From: an uncultured Lachnospiraceae bacterium
GTDB lineage: Bacteria > Bacillota > Clostridia > Lachnospirales > Lachnospiraceae
Length of the DNA stretch: 64,000 nt
Direction: 5' to 3'
Assembly: GCA_946546945.1 (NCBI GenBank)
Contig: CAMNOU010000014.1
Location: 23,705 to 87,704, forward strand
Below the pieces are notes generated by a model. It was given only the letters and a program-made list of their open reading frames with translations, made no database searches and was not told the DNA's origin. Positions within the stretch are counted from its first letter, which is position 1. Each line of letters starts with the position of its first letter. Both the position numbers and the translations under genes were made by a program. This document shows positions 19,084 through 28,441 of this stretch, piece after piece.

Positions 19084-19140
19084 AATCAAAAAAGCGACAG
19101 AGAGGAAATTTATTTCCGGCTCTGCCGCTTTTTTTGATTT
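19084..19140. terminator. Strong terminator after groEL (possibly bidirectional)
   Basis: AATCAAAAAAGCG-ACAGAG on the left pairs with CTCTGCCGCTTTTTTTGATT on the right with an inner AGGAAAT...ATTTCC arm. T-runs exist on both strands. Confidence 0.88.
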
Positions 19141-19141
19141 T

Positions 19142-19340
19142 TACCGTATGGCGTAGTCATACGGATAGCCCGTGATGTCGAAGACATCTAAGGGCTAGTC
19201 GTGCGCGATACGCCATTCGGGGGCTAAGGGCTCGTCGCGTTTGCCAGATGTCGAAGACATCTAAGGGCTAGTCGTGCGCGATACGCCATTCGTGCGCGAT
19301 ACGCCATTCGGGGGCTAAGGCTCGTAGCGTCTCTCCATTC
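19142..19340. repeat. Structured tandem repeat block between groEL and the next gene
   Basis: This fills most of the 376-base gap 19057-19432. It begins with an inverted repeat CCGTATG/CATACGG. A unit starting GATGTC-GAA-GACATC (itself a palindrome) and running through TAAGGGCTAGTCG occurs at 19174 and 19247. The 18-base TGCGCGATACGCCATTCG occurs three times, at 19202-19219, 19275-19292 and 19293-19310, the last two directly abutting. A GGGGCTAAGG(G)CTCGT segment follows copies one and three (19220 and 19311). No open frame of note crosses it. The remaining gap holds the groEL terminator and, near 19366-19397, AT-rich possible promoter sequence. Confidence 0.85.
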
Positions 19341-19432
19341 GCGCACGGCAGAAAATCAGGTGATTTTGTAGACTTCCCTGTTTTTTTATAGTAAAATGTA
19401 AAGCAGTAAGCTTTAGAAAGAAGGGGTTTTTT

Positions 19433-19705
19433 ATGTTGGAGAAAGATTTACGTAAATTGAACCGCACAGAGCTTCTTGAGATAATGCTTGAACAACAGGG
19501 GGAGATCGACAGACTCAGGAAGGAACTGGAGGATGTCAGAAAACAGCTGGATGACCGGGCGATTCTGCTCGGTGAGGCGGGCTCGATCGCGGAGGCCAGT
19601 CTGAGGATCAATCATATTTTTGCGGCCGCTCAGAAAGCTGCAGATGATTATCTGGCCGGAGTGAGAGCTTCTGCCGAAAGAGGTATACTTTATAAGAGGA
19701 ACTGA
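19433..19705 (+). CDS. Small coiled-coil protein of unknown function
   Basis: A 90-residue protein. Residues 5-50 are a charged helix with heptad-like spacing (LLEIMLEQQGEIDRLRKEL), suggesting a coiled coil; residues 55-85 contain an alanine-rich amphipathic helix (AEASLRINHIFAAAQKAADD), a pattern seen in DivIVA-like and cell-division associated proteins, though I cannot assign it to that family. No signal peptide. Its TGA overlaps an ATG at 19705, but the downstream gene most likely starts at 19723. The two are probably co-transcribed. Confidence 0.68.
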   Translation: MLEKDLRKLNRTELLEIMLEQQGEIDRLRKELEDVRKQLDDRAILLGEAGSIAEASLRINHIFAAAQKAADDYLAGVRASAERGILYKRN

Positions 19706-19722
19706 TGAACAGGAGTAGCACT

Positions 19723-20115
19723 ATGGCAGCGAAAATTGACTATGATAAAATGGATATCGTTCTTGCGGTTTATTCTTCCGAGGAGGCAGATGATGTCACT
19801 GCAGAACTGCTGATGGAACGGATCCCGTGCGCGCGCCGGAAGATCGGCGCCGGAAAGACGGGGAATTTCCTGATGGCGATGAACAATTACGGAGAGGAAA
19901 TCTTTGTAAACAGGGAAGATATGGAACGGGCAAAAGCGGTGATCGAAGCATGGCGCGAAAAGAAAGCCGCAAAACGCGCGGAAGAGGCAGCCGCTGCGGA
20001 CCGGGAACCGGCAGAGGAAGATCTGGCAGAAAAACGGAGGATCCGTCATGCGCGCTTTTATGCAGTGGTCGTTCTTGTGATCGTAGTACTCCTTTTTATC
20101 TATCAAAACAGATAG
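19723..20115 (+). CDS. Tail-anchored DUF2007-like protein
   Basis: A 130-residue protein. The first 70 residues (IVLAVYSSEEADDVTAELL...) resemble small signal-transducing-like DUF2007 domains in which a short alpha/beta unit compares two chain ends. A highly charged Ala/Glu/Lys linker (about residues 70-105) leads to a single C-terminal membrane helix (FYAVVVLVIVVLLFIY), so the protein would be tail-anchored with its domain in the cytoplasm. The ATG at 19723 is preferred because AGGAG lies seven bases upstream. Function is unknown. Confidence 0.62.
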   Translation: MAAKIDYDKMDIVLAVYSSEEADDVTAELLMERIPCARRKIGAGKTGNFLMAMNNYGEEIFVNREDMERAKAVIEAWREKKAAKRAEEAAAADREPAEEDLAEKRRIRHARFYAVVVLVIVVLLFIYQNR

Positions 20116-20193
20116 TAAAACAGGCAAATGTAAACAGATTATTTATAAAGTTTAAACTTTTTTTATTTTTTCCGTTAAAATGCAATAATTATC

Positions 20194-20222
20194 TTGTACT
20201 AATCGTACTTTTTTAGTATAAT
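20194..20222 (+). promoter_or_regulatory. Promoter of the arabinose cluster
   Basis: TTGTAC at 20194-20199 and a perfect TATAAT at 20217-20222, 17 bases apart. The -35 overlaps TTGTAC-TAATC-GTACTT, which could be an operator. The leader to the gene start at 20319 is about 90 bases. Confidence 0.75.
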
Positions 20223-20318
20223 TGTGGTAACTCGATTTTGCATGCTATATGTTGCATAATCGTAATTGCTTAACTTTTATTTTTAAAAGAGTAAAAGATT
20301 TAGAGGAGGACAAGGTTT

Positions 20319-21713
20319 ATGGCATTAGGTATTATTGGTATTGTAATCGCCCTTGCAATCTTTTTGTACGGCGCTTACAAAAATGTCTCCGTTCTGTATC
20401 TGGCTCCGCTCTGCGGTGTGATCGTTGCCCTTACGAACGGGATGAACCCGACATTTGCCTTCACAAAGCTTTATGTAGGTAATGTTGAGGAGAACATGGC
20501 GACAGGTGTCTGGGAGATCGGCGGTCTGTGCGGTATGATCACAGCTATTTTCCCGACAGTATTCCTGGGCGGTATTTTCGGAAAGGTTCTGGGCGACAGC
20601 GGTGCTGCCCAGTCAATCGCTACGACACTTGTTAACAAGTTCGTTATGAATCAGACAGACAAGATGAAACAGGCAAAGCGTGCCGTTCTGATCATGCTTC
20701 TGATCGAGTGTATTCTTACTTATGGTGGTGTAGACGGATTCGTTGCTATTTTCGCTACATTCCCGATCAGCATGTATATGGCTCACCGTATCGGTATTCC
20801 GAGACGTTATGTACCGGCTATGCTGGCGCTGAGCTGTGGTGCAAACTCCGCTCCTTTCGTTCTGAGTATCAACAATATTATTTGTATGAGTATCCTTCAG
20901 ACAAGCCCGGGCGCTGCACCGATTCCCGGATTCATCACATTTATTGTGATCGAGGTAGGTATTTACTTCATCTGCTCTACATTTATTACCAGAGCAATGA
21001 AAAAAGGTGAGACGTTTGATTACGGTCCGTGTGAGCCGCTTCCGGAAGACGGAACCGTCAAGCTTCCTCATTTCGTTCCGGCGATTATTCCGCTTGTAGT
21101 TGTATTTTTACTTTTTGCTATTGTACAGAACGCTTCTCTCGCTCTCCTGTGCGGTATTGTTGCTGCAATCCTTCTGAACGCTCCGTTCTTCAAGGATAAT
21201 GAGAGAAAGGGATTCCCGGGCTGGGCAGGAAGAGTACTTGGCTCCCTGAACTCCGGTGCTGTGAACGGTGCTACCGCAATCATGACACTCTGCGCGGCAG
21301 CTGGTTTTGCGGCAGTTGTACAGCATACAGATGCTTTCAACGGCATGGTAGGCGCATTGTTTGGTGCACACATTTCCCCTCTGATGATGGGTATTCTGCT
21401 CTGCATCATCGTAGTAGCCTTTACATCTTCCCCGCCTGCAGCATTAGGTATTGCACTTCCGATGGTAGCGGCAGCATTTATCTGGGTAGAGACCCCTGCA
21501 GTCAATCCGAATGCGCTGGCTCGTGTAGCTGCAATTGCGGTTTCAACATTTGAGACACTTCCTGTAAACGGACTGATTCTGATTACCACAGGTCTTGCAC
21601 AGGTGAAGATCAAAGACGCATATGGTCCGATGTTCCTGCAGACAGTCATCATGACATTGATTGGTACATTCCTCTGCGCGGCTATTCTTACCGCTGCACC
21701 GGGACTTGCATGA
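20319..21713 (+). CDS. GntP-family permease
   Basis: A 464-residue polytopic membrane protein with about 12 hydrophobic helices. The overall pattern, including GGIFGKVLGDSGAAQSIA in the first half and a Ser/Pro-rich FTSSPPAALGIALP in the second, fits GntP/citrate-type (ion transporter superfamily) carriers, which usually import organic acids such as gluconate by proton symport. It stands at the head of a cluster encoding arabinose/ribulose catabolism, so a pentose-related substrate is an inference from context. GAGGAGGAC precedes the ATG. A terminator follows it, so downstream genes may be expressed at lower level or from another promoter. Confidence 0.78.
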   Translation: MALGIIGIVIALAIFLYGAYKNVSVLYLAPLCGVIVALTNGMNPTFAFTKLYVGNVEENMATGVWEIGGLCGMITAIFPTVFLGGIFGKVLGDSGAAQSIATTLVNKFVMNQTDKMKQAKRAVLIMLLIECILTYGGVDGFVAIFATFPISMYMAHRIGIPRRYVPAMLALSCGANSAPFVLSINNIICMSILQTSPGAAPIPGFITFIVIEVGIYFICSTFITRAMKKGETFDYGPCEPLPEDGTVKLPHFVPAIIPLVVVFLLFAIVQNASLALLCGIVAAILLNAPFFKDNERKGFPGWAGRVLGSLNSGAVNGATAIMTLCAAAGFAAVVQHTDAFNGMVGALFGAHISPLMMGILLCIIVVAFTSSPPAALGIALPMVAAAFIWVETPAVNPNALARVAAIAVSTFETLPVNGLILITTGLAQVKIKDAYGPMFLQTVIMTLIGTFLCAAILTAAPGLA

Positions 21714-21753
21714 TAAGACAATCAGATGTTTTAAAAAGTTAAGCATATCATCT

Positions 21754-21781
21754 GGCGCTGCCTTTTGGGGCAGCGCCTTTT
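21754..21781 (+). terminator. Rho-independent terminator after the permease gene
   Basis: GGCGCTGCC (21754-21762) pairs with GGCAGCGCC (21769-21777) around TTTTGG, followed by four T residues. It may let some transcription continue into the kinase genes. Confidence 0.88.
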
Positions 21782-21799
21782 GAAAAGGAAAGAAAAATT

Positions 21800-22153
21800 A
21801 TGAAAAATAACAATTTTAATGCACAGACCGTGGTTACGGTAGTGGGAGCTGTCATCATTTTTTATGTGATCTTCAGCGGGAAAACATCCGCGAAGATCCT
21901 GCTGCCGGTTCTTGGCGCCGTGTGCCTGGCCTATGGAATAACAGGTCTGCTTCGCGCGAGAAAAGCCGGCAGGGATGAAGTGATTGATTACAGACCGATC
22001 GCGCTGGAGATGATTCTGGGAGGACTGCTGCTGGCCATTGGCCTGATTGAAGCTTTCGGGGTAACGATGTCTCAGAGTTTCTGGAACATTGCGCTTCTGA
22101 TCATTATCCTTGTTGCAGTAATCTGGGCAGTGACACGGCATATAAAAAAATAA
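21800..22153 (+). CDS. Small four-helix membrane protein of unknown function
   Basis: A 117-residue protein with four hydrophobic segments (about residues 10-26, 32-50, 68-86 and 93-110) separated by short charged loops, and a basic C-terminus (RHIKK). I do not recognise a family. It lies between the permease and kinase genes of the arabinose cluster and ends 41 bases before the kinase start, so it may be part of that unit. AAAGGAAAG precedes the ATG. Confidence 0.6.
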   Translation: MKNNNFNAQTVVTVVGAVIIFYVIFSGKTSAKILLPVLGAVCLAYGITGLLRARKAGRDEVIDYRPIALEMILGGLLLAIGLIEAFGVTMSQSFWNIALLIIILVAVIWAVTRHIKK

Positions 22154-22194
22154 AAGGATACCGGGCTGACCGTTAAGGAAAGAGAGGTAAGAAA

Positions 22195-23796
22195 ATGGAT
22201 AAGGCGAAAACAGCAGAGGCAATCCGGCAGGGGAAAACCATCCTGGGGATTGAGTTTGGTTCGACGAGGATCAAGGCGGTTCTGATCGATGAGGACAGCC
22301 GGCCGATTGCTGCCGGAGACCATGGATGGGAGAACCGGCTGGAGAACAATATCTGGACCTATCGCATGGAGGACATCCGGGAAGGCCTTCAGGACTGTTA
22401 TTCCTGCCTGAAGCAGGATATCATGGAAAAATATCAGGTAGTTCCGAAGAGTTTTTCCGCGATCGGATTTTCCGCCATGATGCATGGCTATATGGCATTC
22501 GATGAAAAGGATCAGCTGCTCGTTCCTTTCCGTACCTGGAGGAACACCATGACGGAGGAAGCGGCCGGGAAGCTGTCAGAACTTTTCCGGTTCAATATAC
22601 CGCAGCGATGGAGCATCGCACATCTCTATCAGGCGATCCTGAATAGAGAAGAACATGTGAAGAACATCTGCTTCATGACAACGCTTGCCGGATTCATTCA
22701 CTGGAAAATGACAGGGAAGAAAGTTCTGGGAATCGGCGACGCGGCAGGCATGTTTCCGATTGATTCGGAAAAGAAGGACTATGATGCAGACATGGCAGAC
22801 TGCTTTGACCGCCTGATCGAAGACAGAAAGTACACATGGAAACTGCGGGATATCCTGCCGCGAGTGCTGAAGGCGGGAGAGGAAGCAGGCACCCTCACGG
22901 AAGAAGGGGCGCGTCTGCTTGATCCGTCCGGCGATCTGGAACCCGGAATTCCGCTTTGTCCGCCCGAGGGAGATGCGGGGACAGGAATGGCGGCCACAAA
23001 CAGCGTCAGAGTCCGCACGGGAAATGTTTCCGCGGGAACCAGTATTTTTGCGATGGCGGTTCTTGAAAAAGGACTTTCCGATTATTACCGGGAGATCGAC
23101 ATGGTGACCACTCCGGATGGAGAACCCGTAGCGATGGTACACTGCAATAACTGCACCTCCGATCTGAATGCCTGGGTCAGTCTCTTCGCGGAAACACTGC
23201 AGACGTTTGGAGTCGATCCCGACCCGGACACACTGTACGGGAACCTTTACCGGAAGGCGCTGGAAGGAGACGCGGACTGCGGCGGCTTGCTGGCATATAA
23301 TTATTTTTCGGGAGAAAGCATCACCGGTTTCGAAGAAGGACGTCCCCTGTTCGTGAGAAAGCCGGACAGCCGTTTTAATCTGGCCAATTTCATGCGGTCG
23401 CACCTCTTTACATCCATGGGAGCTCTGAAGAACGGCATGGATATTCTGGTGAAGCAGGAGAAAATTGCGCTGGATAAAATGTATGGTCATGGCGGACTGT
23501 TCAAGACCAGGGGAGTCGGCCAGCGATTTATGGCAGCTGCCATCCATACTCCCGTATATGTTATGGAAACTGCGGGAGAGGGAGGCGCCTGGGGAATCGC
23601 TTTGCTGGCATCCTATATGGCGCATAAAACAGAAGAGGAGAGCCTGGCGGACTATCTTTCTGAAAAAGTCTTCCATGGAGAAGAGGGAACCGCAGAAGAA
23701 CCGGACGCATCCGATGAGGAGGGCTTTGAACGCTTTATGGAGCGTTACAACAGAGGACTTCCCGTTGAGCGCGCCGCAGTGGAACACCTGATCTGA
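22195..23796 (+). CDS. FGGY-family sugar kinase (probable L-ribulokinase)
   Basis: A 533-residue FGGY carbohydrate kinase with the N-terminal ATP/phosphate motif [13 protein letters not shown], the sugar-binding [13 protein letters not shown], a central [12 protein letters not shown] and the C-terminal [13 protein letters not shown] that forms the adenosine site. FGGY kinases phosphorylate sugars such as L-ribulose, xylulose or gluconate. Neighbouring araD and araA make L-ribulose the most likely substrate, which would let the three enzymes convert L-arabinose to D-xylulose 5-phosphate. It is not the classical enterobacterial AraB type by its motifs. AGAGAGG precedes the ATG. Confidence 0.83.
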   Translation: MDKAKTAEAIRQGKTILGIEFGSTRIKAVLIDEDSRPIAAGDHGWENRLENNIWTYRMEDIREGLQDCYSCLKQDIMEKYQVVPKSFSAIGFSAMMHGYMAFDEKDQLLVPFRTWRNTMTEEAAGKLSELFRFNIPQRWSIAHLYQAILNREEHVKNICFMTTLAGFIHWKMTGKKVLGIGDAAGMFPIDSEKKDYDADMADCFDRLIEDRKYTWKLRDILPRVLKAGEEAGTLTEEGARLLDPSGDLEPGIPLCPPEGDAGTGMAATNSVRVRTGNVSAGTSIFAMAVLEKGLSDYYREIDMVTTPDGEPVAMVHCNNCTSDLNAWVSLFAETLQTFGVDPDPDTLYGNLYRKALEGDADCGGLLAYNYFSGESITGFEEGRPLFVRKPDSRFNLANFMRSHLFTSMGALKNGMDILVKQEKIALDKMYGHGGLFKTRGVGQRFMAAAIHTPVYVMETAGEGGAWGIALLASYMAHKTEEESLADYLSEKVFHGEEGTAEEPDASDEEGFERFMERYNRGLPVERAAVEHLI

Positions 23797-23819
23797 TCGA
23801 ATAAAAAGGAGGAGTCAAA

Positions 23820-24515
23820 GTGCTGGAAAAACTAAAAAAACAGGTATATGAAGCGAATATGCTTTTGCCCAGATACGGACTGGTGACTTTTACCTGGGGA
23901 AACGTCAGCGGAATTGACCGCAAGTCAGGTCTTTTTGTCATCAAACCAAGCGGAGTAGAATATGACAAACTGACTCCCGATGACATGGTAGTCGTTGACC
24001 TTGGCGGGAACAGAGTAGAGGGAAAATGGAATCCGTCTTCGGATACGGCGACGCACACCGTGCTCTATAACCGGTTCCCGGAAATCGGAGGAATTGTGCA
24101 TACGCATTCTTTGTGGGCGACCAGCTGGGCACAGGCCGGCAGAGATATTCCCTGCTATGGCACCACACATGCCGATTATTTTTATGGAGAGATCCCCTGT
24201 GTAAGAAATCTGACGGCAGATGAGATCGAAGACGGATATGAGTGGAATACCGGGAAACTGATTGCGGATGAATTTGATCTGAGAAAAAAAGATTATCAGG
24301 CGGTTCCGGCGGTGCTCTGCAAGAACCATGGACCGTTTACCTGGGGAAAAGATGCCGCAGAAGCGGTGCATAATGCGGTTGTTCTTGAAGAAGTTGCGAA
24401 GATGGCGGCACGGTGTGAGTGGATCAACCCGGAAAACAGACCTGCGCCGCAGGAACTGCAGGATAAACATTATTACAGGAAACACGGAGAAAATGCATAT
24501 TACGGACAGCATTGA
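23820..24515 (+). CDS. araD: L-ribulose-5-phosphate 4-epimerase
   Basis: A 231-residue class II aldolase-fold enzyme. The zinc-binding histidines are visible in [13 protein letters not shown] (H94 and H96), with [16 protein letters not shown] and THADYFYG also in place. It converts L-ribulose 5-phosphate to D-xylulose 5-phosphate, feeding the pentose phosphate pathway. The start is GTG at 23820 after AAAGGAGGAG. It follows the kinase by 23 bases and precedes araA by 45. Confidence 0.95.
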   Translation: MLEKLKKQVYEANMLLPRYGLVTFTWGNVSGIDRKSGLFVIKPSGVEYDKLTPDDMVVVDLGGNRVEGKWNPSSDTATHTVLYNRFPEIGGIVHTHSLWATSWAQAGRDIPCYGTTHADYFYGEIPCVRNLTADEIEDGYEWNTGKLIADEFDLRKKDYQAVPAVLCKNHGPFTWGKDAAEAVHNAVVLEEVAKMAARCEWINPENRPAPQELQDKHYYRKHGENAYYGQH

Positions 24516-24560
24516 CGGCAGGCAGCCGTCATCTGCCGGAGGAAAGGAGAAGATTCAATA

Positions 24561-26057
24561 ATGATTTTGCAGAAAAAATATCAGTTCTGGTTCTGCACAG
24601 GATCCCAGGATCTGTACGGAGAGGAGTGCCTGGCGAAAGTGGCAGAGCATTCAAAAATAATTGCGGATGCGTTGAATGAAAGCGAAGAAATCCCTTATGA
24701 GGTGGTCTGGAAACCGACGCTGATCACCAATGAACTGATCCGGAAGACATTTAATGAAGCAAATACGGACGAGAACTGTGCAGGCGTCATCACATGGATG
24801 CACACATTCAGTCCTGCAAAATCCTGGATCCTCGGGCTGCAGGAATACAGAAAACCGCTTCTTCATCTTCATACGCAGTTTAATCGTGAGATCCCCTATG
24901 ACTCGATCGACATGGATTTTATGAATGAAAACCAGGCTGCGCACGGCGACAGGGAATACGGCCATATTTTCTCGCGCCTGAACAAAGAGCGCAAAGTAGT
25001 TGCCGGCTTCTGGGCTGATCCGGAGGTACAAAGAAGAATCGGTTCCTGGATGAGCAGTGCGGTCGGCGTCATCGAGAGCAGCCATGTGCGCGTCATGCGG
25101 ATCGCTGATAATATGAGAAACGTTGCCGTTACGGAAGGAGATAAAGTCGAAGCCCAGATCAAATTCGGCTGGGAAGTAGATGCTTATCCCGTAAATGAAG
25201 CGGTCGAGGCGGTTCATGCTGTATCACAGGCGGATGTGGACGCTCTTGTAGAAGAGTATTACAGCAAATACAGGATTCTGACGGAAGGCCGGGATGAAAA
25301 AGAATTCCGGGAACATGTGGCTGTGCAGGCACAGATGGAGATCGGGCTGGAGCGTTTCCTGGAGGAGAAGAACTATCAGGCAATTGTAACCCATTTTGGC
25401 GACCTTGGCGGTTTCAGACAGCTTCCCGGACTGGCGATCCAGCGCCTGATGGAAAAAGGGTACGGATTCGGCGCGGAAGGTGACTGGAAGACAGCTGCGC
25501 TGGTGCGGATCATGAAAATCATGACACAGGACGTAAAAAATCCGAAGGGTACTTCATTTATGGAGGATTACACTTATAATCTGGTGCCGGGGAAGGAAGG
25601 TATTCTGGAAGCGCATATGCTGGAGGTATGCCCGAGCATAGCGGACGGAGAGATTTCCATTAAAGAGCAGCCGCTCTCCATGGGGAACCGGGAAGACCCC
25701 GCGCGGCTGGTATTTACATCGAAGGAAGGTCCGGCCATTGCCGCTTCTCTGATCGATCTGGGGAACCGGTTCCGTCTGATCATCAATGATGTAGAGTGCA
25801 AAAAGACAGAAAAACCCATGCCGAAACTTCCGGTCGCAACGGCCTTCTGGACACCGATGCCAAATCTTCAGACAGGTGCGGAAGCCTGGATCCTGGCCGG
25901 GGGAGCTCACCATACAGCGTTCTCTTATGACCTGAATGCGGAGCAGATGGTTGACTGGGCAGAGACCATGGGCATTGAGGCAGTCTGCATTGATAAGGAC
26001 ACGAATATCCGTCAGCTTAAGAATGAATTAAGATGGAATTCCGTATATTATCGCTGA
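24561..26057 (+). CDS. araA: L-arabinose isomerase
   Basis: A 498-residue isomerase. The N-terminal FWFCTGSQDLYG, WMHTFSPAKSWI and HLHTQFNREIP are diagnostic, and GAEGDWK carries one of the catalytic glutamates. It interconverts L-arabinose and L-ribulose using Mn2+ in the cytoplasm, the first step of the pathway encoded here. GGAGGAAAGG lies upstream of the ATG. It is the last gene of the cluster; degV after it has its own promoter. Confidence 0.97.
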   Translation: MILQKKYQFWFCTGSQDLYGEECLAKVAEHSKIIADALNESEEIPYEVVWKPTLITNELIRKTFNEANTDENCAGVITWMHTFSPAKSWILGLQEYRKPLLHLHTQFNREIPYDSIDMDFMNENQAAHGDREYGHIFSRLNKERKVVAGFWADPEVQRRIGSWMSSAVGVIESSHVRVMRIADNMRNVAVTEGDKVEAQIKFGWEVDAYPVNEAVEAVHAVSQADVDALVEEYYSKYRILTEGRDEKEFREHVAVQAQMEIGLERFLEEKNYQAIVTHFGDLGGFRQLPGLAIQRLMEKGYGFGAEGDWKTAALVRIMKIMTQDVKNPKGTSFMEDYTYNLVPGKEGILEAHMLEVCPSIADGEISIKEQPLSMGNREDPARLVFTSKEGPAIAASLIDLGNRFRLIINDVECKKTEKPMPKLPVATAFWTPMPNLQTGAEAWILAGGAHHTAFSYDLNAEQMVDWAETMGIEAVCIDKDTNIRQLKNELRWNSVYYR

Positions 26058-26064
26058 TGATGCC

Positions 26065-26093
26065 TTGTAACTGCCTGCCTGATATGTTAGAAT
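26065..26093 (+). promoter_or_regulatory. Promoter of degV
   Basis: TTGTAA at 26065-26070 and TAGAAT at 26088-26093 with a 17-base spacer and TGT just before the -10 (extended -10). Confidence 0.78.
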
Positions 26094-26129
26094 AGCCATG
26101 ATTTGAAGAGAAATCGGGAGGAAAAGATT

Positions 26130-27002
26130 TTGAGCAAAATAGCAATCGTTACGGACAGCAACAGCGGGATTACACAATCAGAAGCAAAACAATACGGTAT
26201 CTATGTGATGCCGATGCCTTTTTATATCAATGATGAGAAGTTCCTGGAGGACATAGATCTGACACAGGATCAGTTTTATGAGAAGCTGACCGATGGAGCA
26301 AAGATTCTGACATCGGCTCCGGTCGTGACGGATTTTACGGATCTTTGGGACCGCTTATTGAAAGACTATGATGAAATCATTCACATTCCCATGTCCAGCG
26401 GGCTTTCCAGCACCTGCTCTACGGCGATGATGCTGGCTCAGGACTATGAGGGAAAGGTGTTCGTTGTCGACAATCAGCGTATTTCGGTTACCATGCGGCA
26501 GTCTGTTATGGATGCAATGATGCTGGCAGAGGCAGGCAAAAGCGCAAAAGAGATTCATGATATTCTGATGGAGAACAAGATGGACTCCAGTATTTATATC
26601 ATGCTGGATACCCTGTATTACCTGAAGAAGGGCGGCAGGATCACGCCGGCGGCCGCAGCGCTGGGGACATTGCTGAAGCTCAAGCCGGTGCTTCAGATCC
26701 AGGGCGAAAAGCTGGATGCATTTGCGAAGGCAAGGACGGTAAAACAGGCGAAATCCATCATGATCAAGCAGATCATTGACGACTGCAGAGACCGTTTCGG
26801 ATCCGAAAAAGGAGAGAATATACATATTTCCATGGCCTATACACATGATCTGGAAGCTGCGGAGGCATTCAGGAAGGAAGTGCAGGAGGTCTTTCCGGAT
26901 CACGAAATCGTGATGAACCCCCTTTCTTTGAGTGTGTCCTGTCATATCGGCCCGGGTGCACTCGCCGTGACCGCGACCAAGGCCATTCCTCTTTCCAGCT
27001 GA
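26130..27002 (+). CDS. DegV-family fatty-acid-binding protein
   Basis: A 290-residue DegV protein: KIAIVTDSNSGIT at the N-terminus, the fatty acid-binding SSGLSSTC, TLYYLKKGGRI in the middle, and the C-terminal GPGALAV. DegV/FakB proteins hold a fatty acid for phosphorylation by FakA; no fakA gene is seen here. I chose the TTG at 26130 because GGGAGG lies eight bases upstream and the family starts at this point; an in-frame ATG at 26103 precedes the ribosome site. Confidence 0.9.
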   Translation: MSKIAIVTDSNSGITQSEAKQYGIYVMPMPFYINDEKFLEDIDLTQDQFYEKLTDGAKILTSAPVVTDFTDLWDRLLKDYDEIIHIPMSSGLSSTCSTAMMLAQDYEGKVFVVDNQRISVTMRQSVMDAMMLAEAGKSAKEIHDILMENKMDSSIYIMLDTLYYLKKGGRITPAAAALGTLLKLKPVLQIQGEKLDAFAKARTVKQAKSIMIKQIIDDCRDRFGSEKGENIHISMAYTHDLEAAEAFRKEVQEVFPDHEIVMNPLSLSVSCHIGPGALAVTATKAIPLSS

Positions 27003-27006
27003 CGCT

Positions 27007-27044
27007 GACCCGAATTCCGCGCCAAGTCTCGCGAGCGGGACTTG
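27007..27044. repeat. Dispersed palindromic repeat, copy 2 (inverted)
   Basis: Read on the minus strand this is CAAGTCCCGC-TC-GCGAGACTTG followed by GCGCGGAATTCGGGTC. The palindrome differs at two positions from 15985-16006, and GGAATTCGGGTC recurs at 47586-47597. Confidence 0.75.
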
Positions 27045-27073
27045 AATATTAAAATATAGAAACAGTTCAGATA

Positions 27074-27101
27074 AGGCAGGAGAATATCCTGCCTTTTTTT
27101 G
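27074..27101 (+). terminator. Rho-independent terminator after degV
   Basis: AGGCAGGA and TCCTGCCT pair around GAATA, followed by a T run. Confidence 0.88.
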
Positions 27102-27143
27102 TAAAAAAGTGTTAAAAAAATCAAAAATGGTCTTTAAGAATTG

Positions 27144-27172
27144 TTGAAATTGTAGTATAGTATATATATATT
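27144..27172 (+). promoter_or_regulatory. Promoter of glgC-glgD
   Basis: TTGAAA at 27144-27149 and TATATT at 27167-27172, 17 bases apart, within a TA-rich stretch that offers alternative -10 sites. Confidence 0.6.
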
Positions 27173-27232
27173 TGTAATTACCGCAAGGTTATTATAAATG
27201 ATTAAGAAACTATTGAAAGAGGGGATTGAAAA

Positions 27233-28441
27233 ATGGGAAAAGAAATTGTTGCTATGCTTCTTGCTGGCGGTCAGGGTTCCCGTTTATATGCACTGACTCA
27301 GAAACTGGCAAAGCCCGCGGTTCCTTTTGGAGGGAAGTACCGTATCATTGATTTTCCGATTTCGAACTGTGTAAATTCAGGGATTGACACAGTCGGAGTG
27401 CTGACGCAGTATCAGCCATTTGTTCTGAATGAATATATTGGCAATGGACAGCCGTGGGATCTGGACAGACTGAATGGAGGTATCCATGTTCTGCCGCCGT
27501 ATCAGCGTGCGTCAGGATCAGACTGGTACAAGGGAACTGCCAATGCGATTTATCAGAACATTTCATTTATCGAGCGCTATGATCCGGAGTATGTGATCAT
27601 CCTGTCCGGAGATCAGATCTGCAAACAGGATTACAGCGATTTTCTGCGTTTCCACAAGCAGAAAGATGCGGAGTTCTCAGTAGCAGTTATGGAAGTGCCC
27701 TGGGATGAAGCATCCCGCTTCGGCCTCATGGTAGCGGATGAGAATGATAAGATTACAGAATTCCAGGAGAAGCCAAAGAATCCGAAGTCCAATCTGGCTT
27801 CGATGGGTATCTATATTTTTAACTGGCCGGTATTAAAGAAATATCTGGAAGAAGATGAGGCAGATCCGAATTCAGAGAATGATTTCGGAAACAATATCAT
27901 TCCGAATCTGCTTCGCGACGGCCGGCGTATGTATGCTTACCACTTCAATGGTTACTGGAAGGATGTGGGAACGATCGCATCTCTCTGGGAAGCAAACATG
28001 GAAGTGCTGGATCCGGAGAACAGCGGCATCGATCTGTTTAATGATGACTGGAAGATTTACAGCAGGAATGCCCGTATGACCGGTCATAAGATCGGAATGA
28101 ACGCGAAGATCGTAGACTCCATGATCACCGACGGATGCCGTGTGGACGGAGAGGTCATTCACTCTCTTCTTTATTCCGGTGTAAAAGTGGCCAAAGGGGC
28201 TGTTGTAAGAGACGCAGTGGTCATGGGCGGATCTGTGATCAAAGAAGGTGCAGTTGTTGAACACTGTATCATCGCAGAGAATGCAGTCATCGGTGAAAAT
28301 GCGGTTGTCGGAGCTGTAAAAGATGGGGAAGAACGCGGCGTTGCCACCATCGGCCCCGGAGTATATGTCGGAGACGGTGCAAAGATCTACTCGAATGCCA
28401 TGGTCAGAGAAAGTGTAAAGGATGGTGAGGAAGAATGGTAA
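27233..28441 (+). CDS. glgC: Glucose-1-phosphate adenylyltransferase
   Basis: A 402-residue ADP-glucose pyrophosphorylase. The nucleotide-binding loop [37 protein letters not shown] and the C-terminal left-handed beta-helix repeats (alternating V/I residues after residue 290) are all present. It makes ADP-glucose, the committed step of glycogen synthesis. Its end overlaps the start of glgD by seven bases, consistent with formation of a GlgC-GlgD complex. Confidence 0.96.
   Translation: MGKEIVAMLLAGGQGSRLYALTQKLAKPAVPFGGKYRIIDFPISNCVNSGIDTVGVLTQYQPFVLNEYIGNGQPWDLDRLNGGIHVLPPYQRASGSDWYKGTANAIYQNISFIERYDPEYVIILSGDQICKQDYSDFLRFHKQKDAEFSVAVMEVPWDEASRFGLMVADENDKITEFQEKPKNPKSNLASMGIYIFNWPVLKKYLEEDEADPNSENDFGNNIIPNLLRDGRRMYAYHFNGYWKDVGTIASLWEANMEVLDPENSGIDLFNDDWKIYSRNARMTGHKIGMNAKIVDSMITDGCRVDGEVIHSLLYSGVKVAKGAVVRDAVVMGGSVIKEGAVVEHCIIAENAVIGENAVVGAVKDGEERGVATIGPGVYVGDGAKIYSNAMVRESVKDGEEEW

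Noticed and set aside
19142..19340. Repeat block as a CRISPR array
   Set aside because: The repeat copies abut or overlap, there are no unique spacers of regular length, and no cas genes are in the window.
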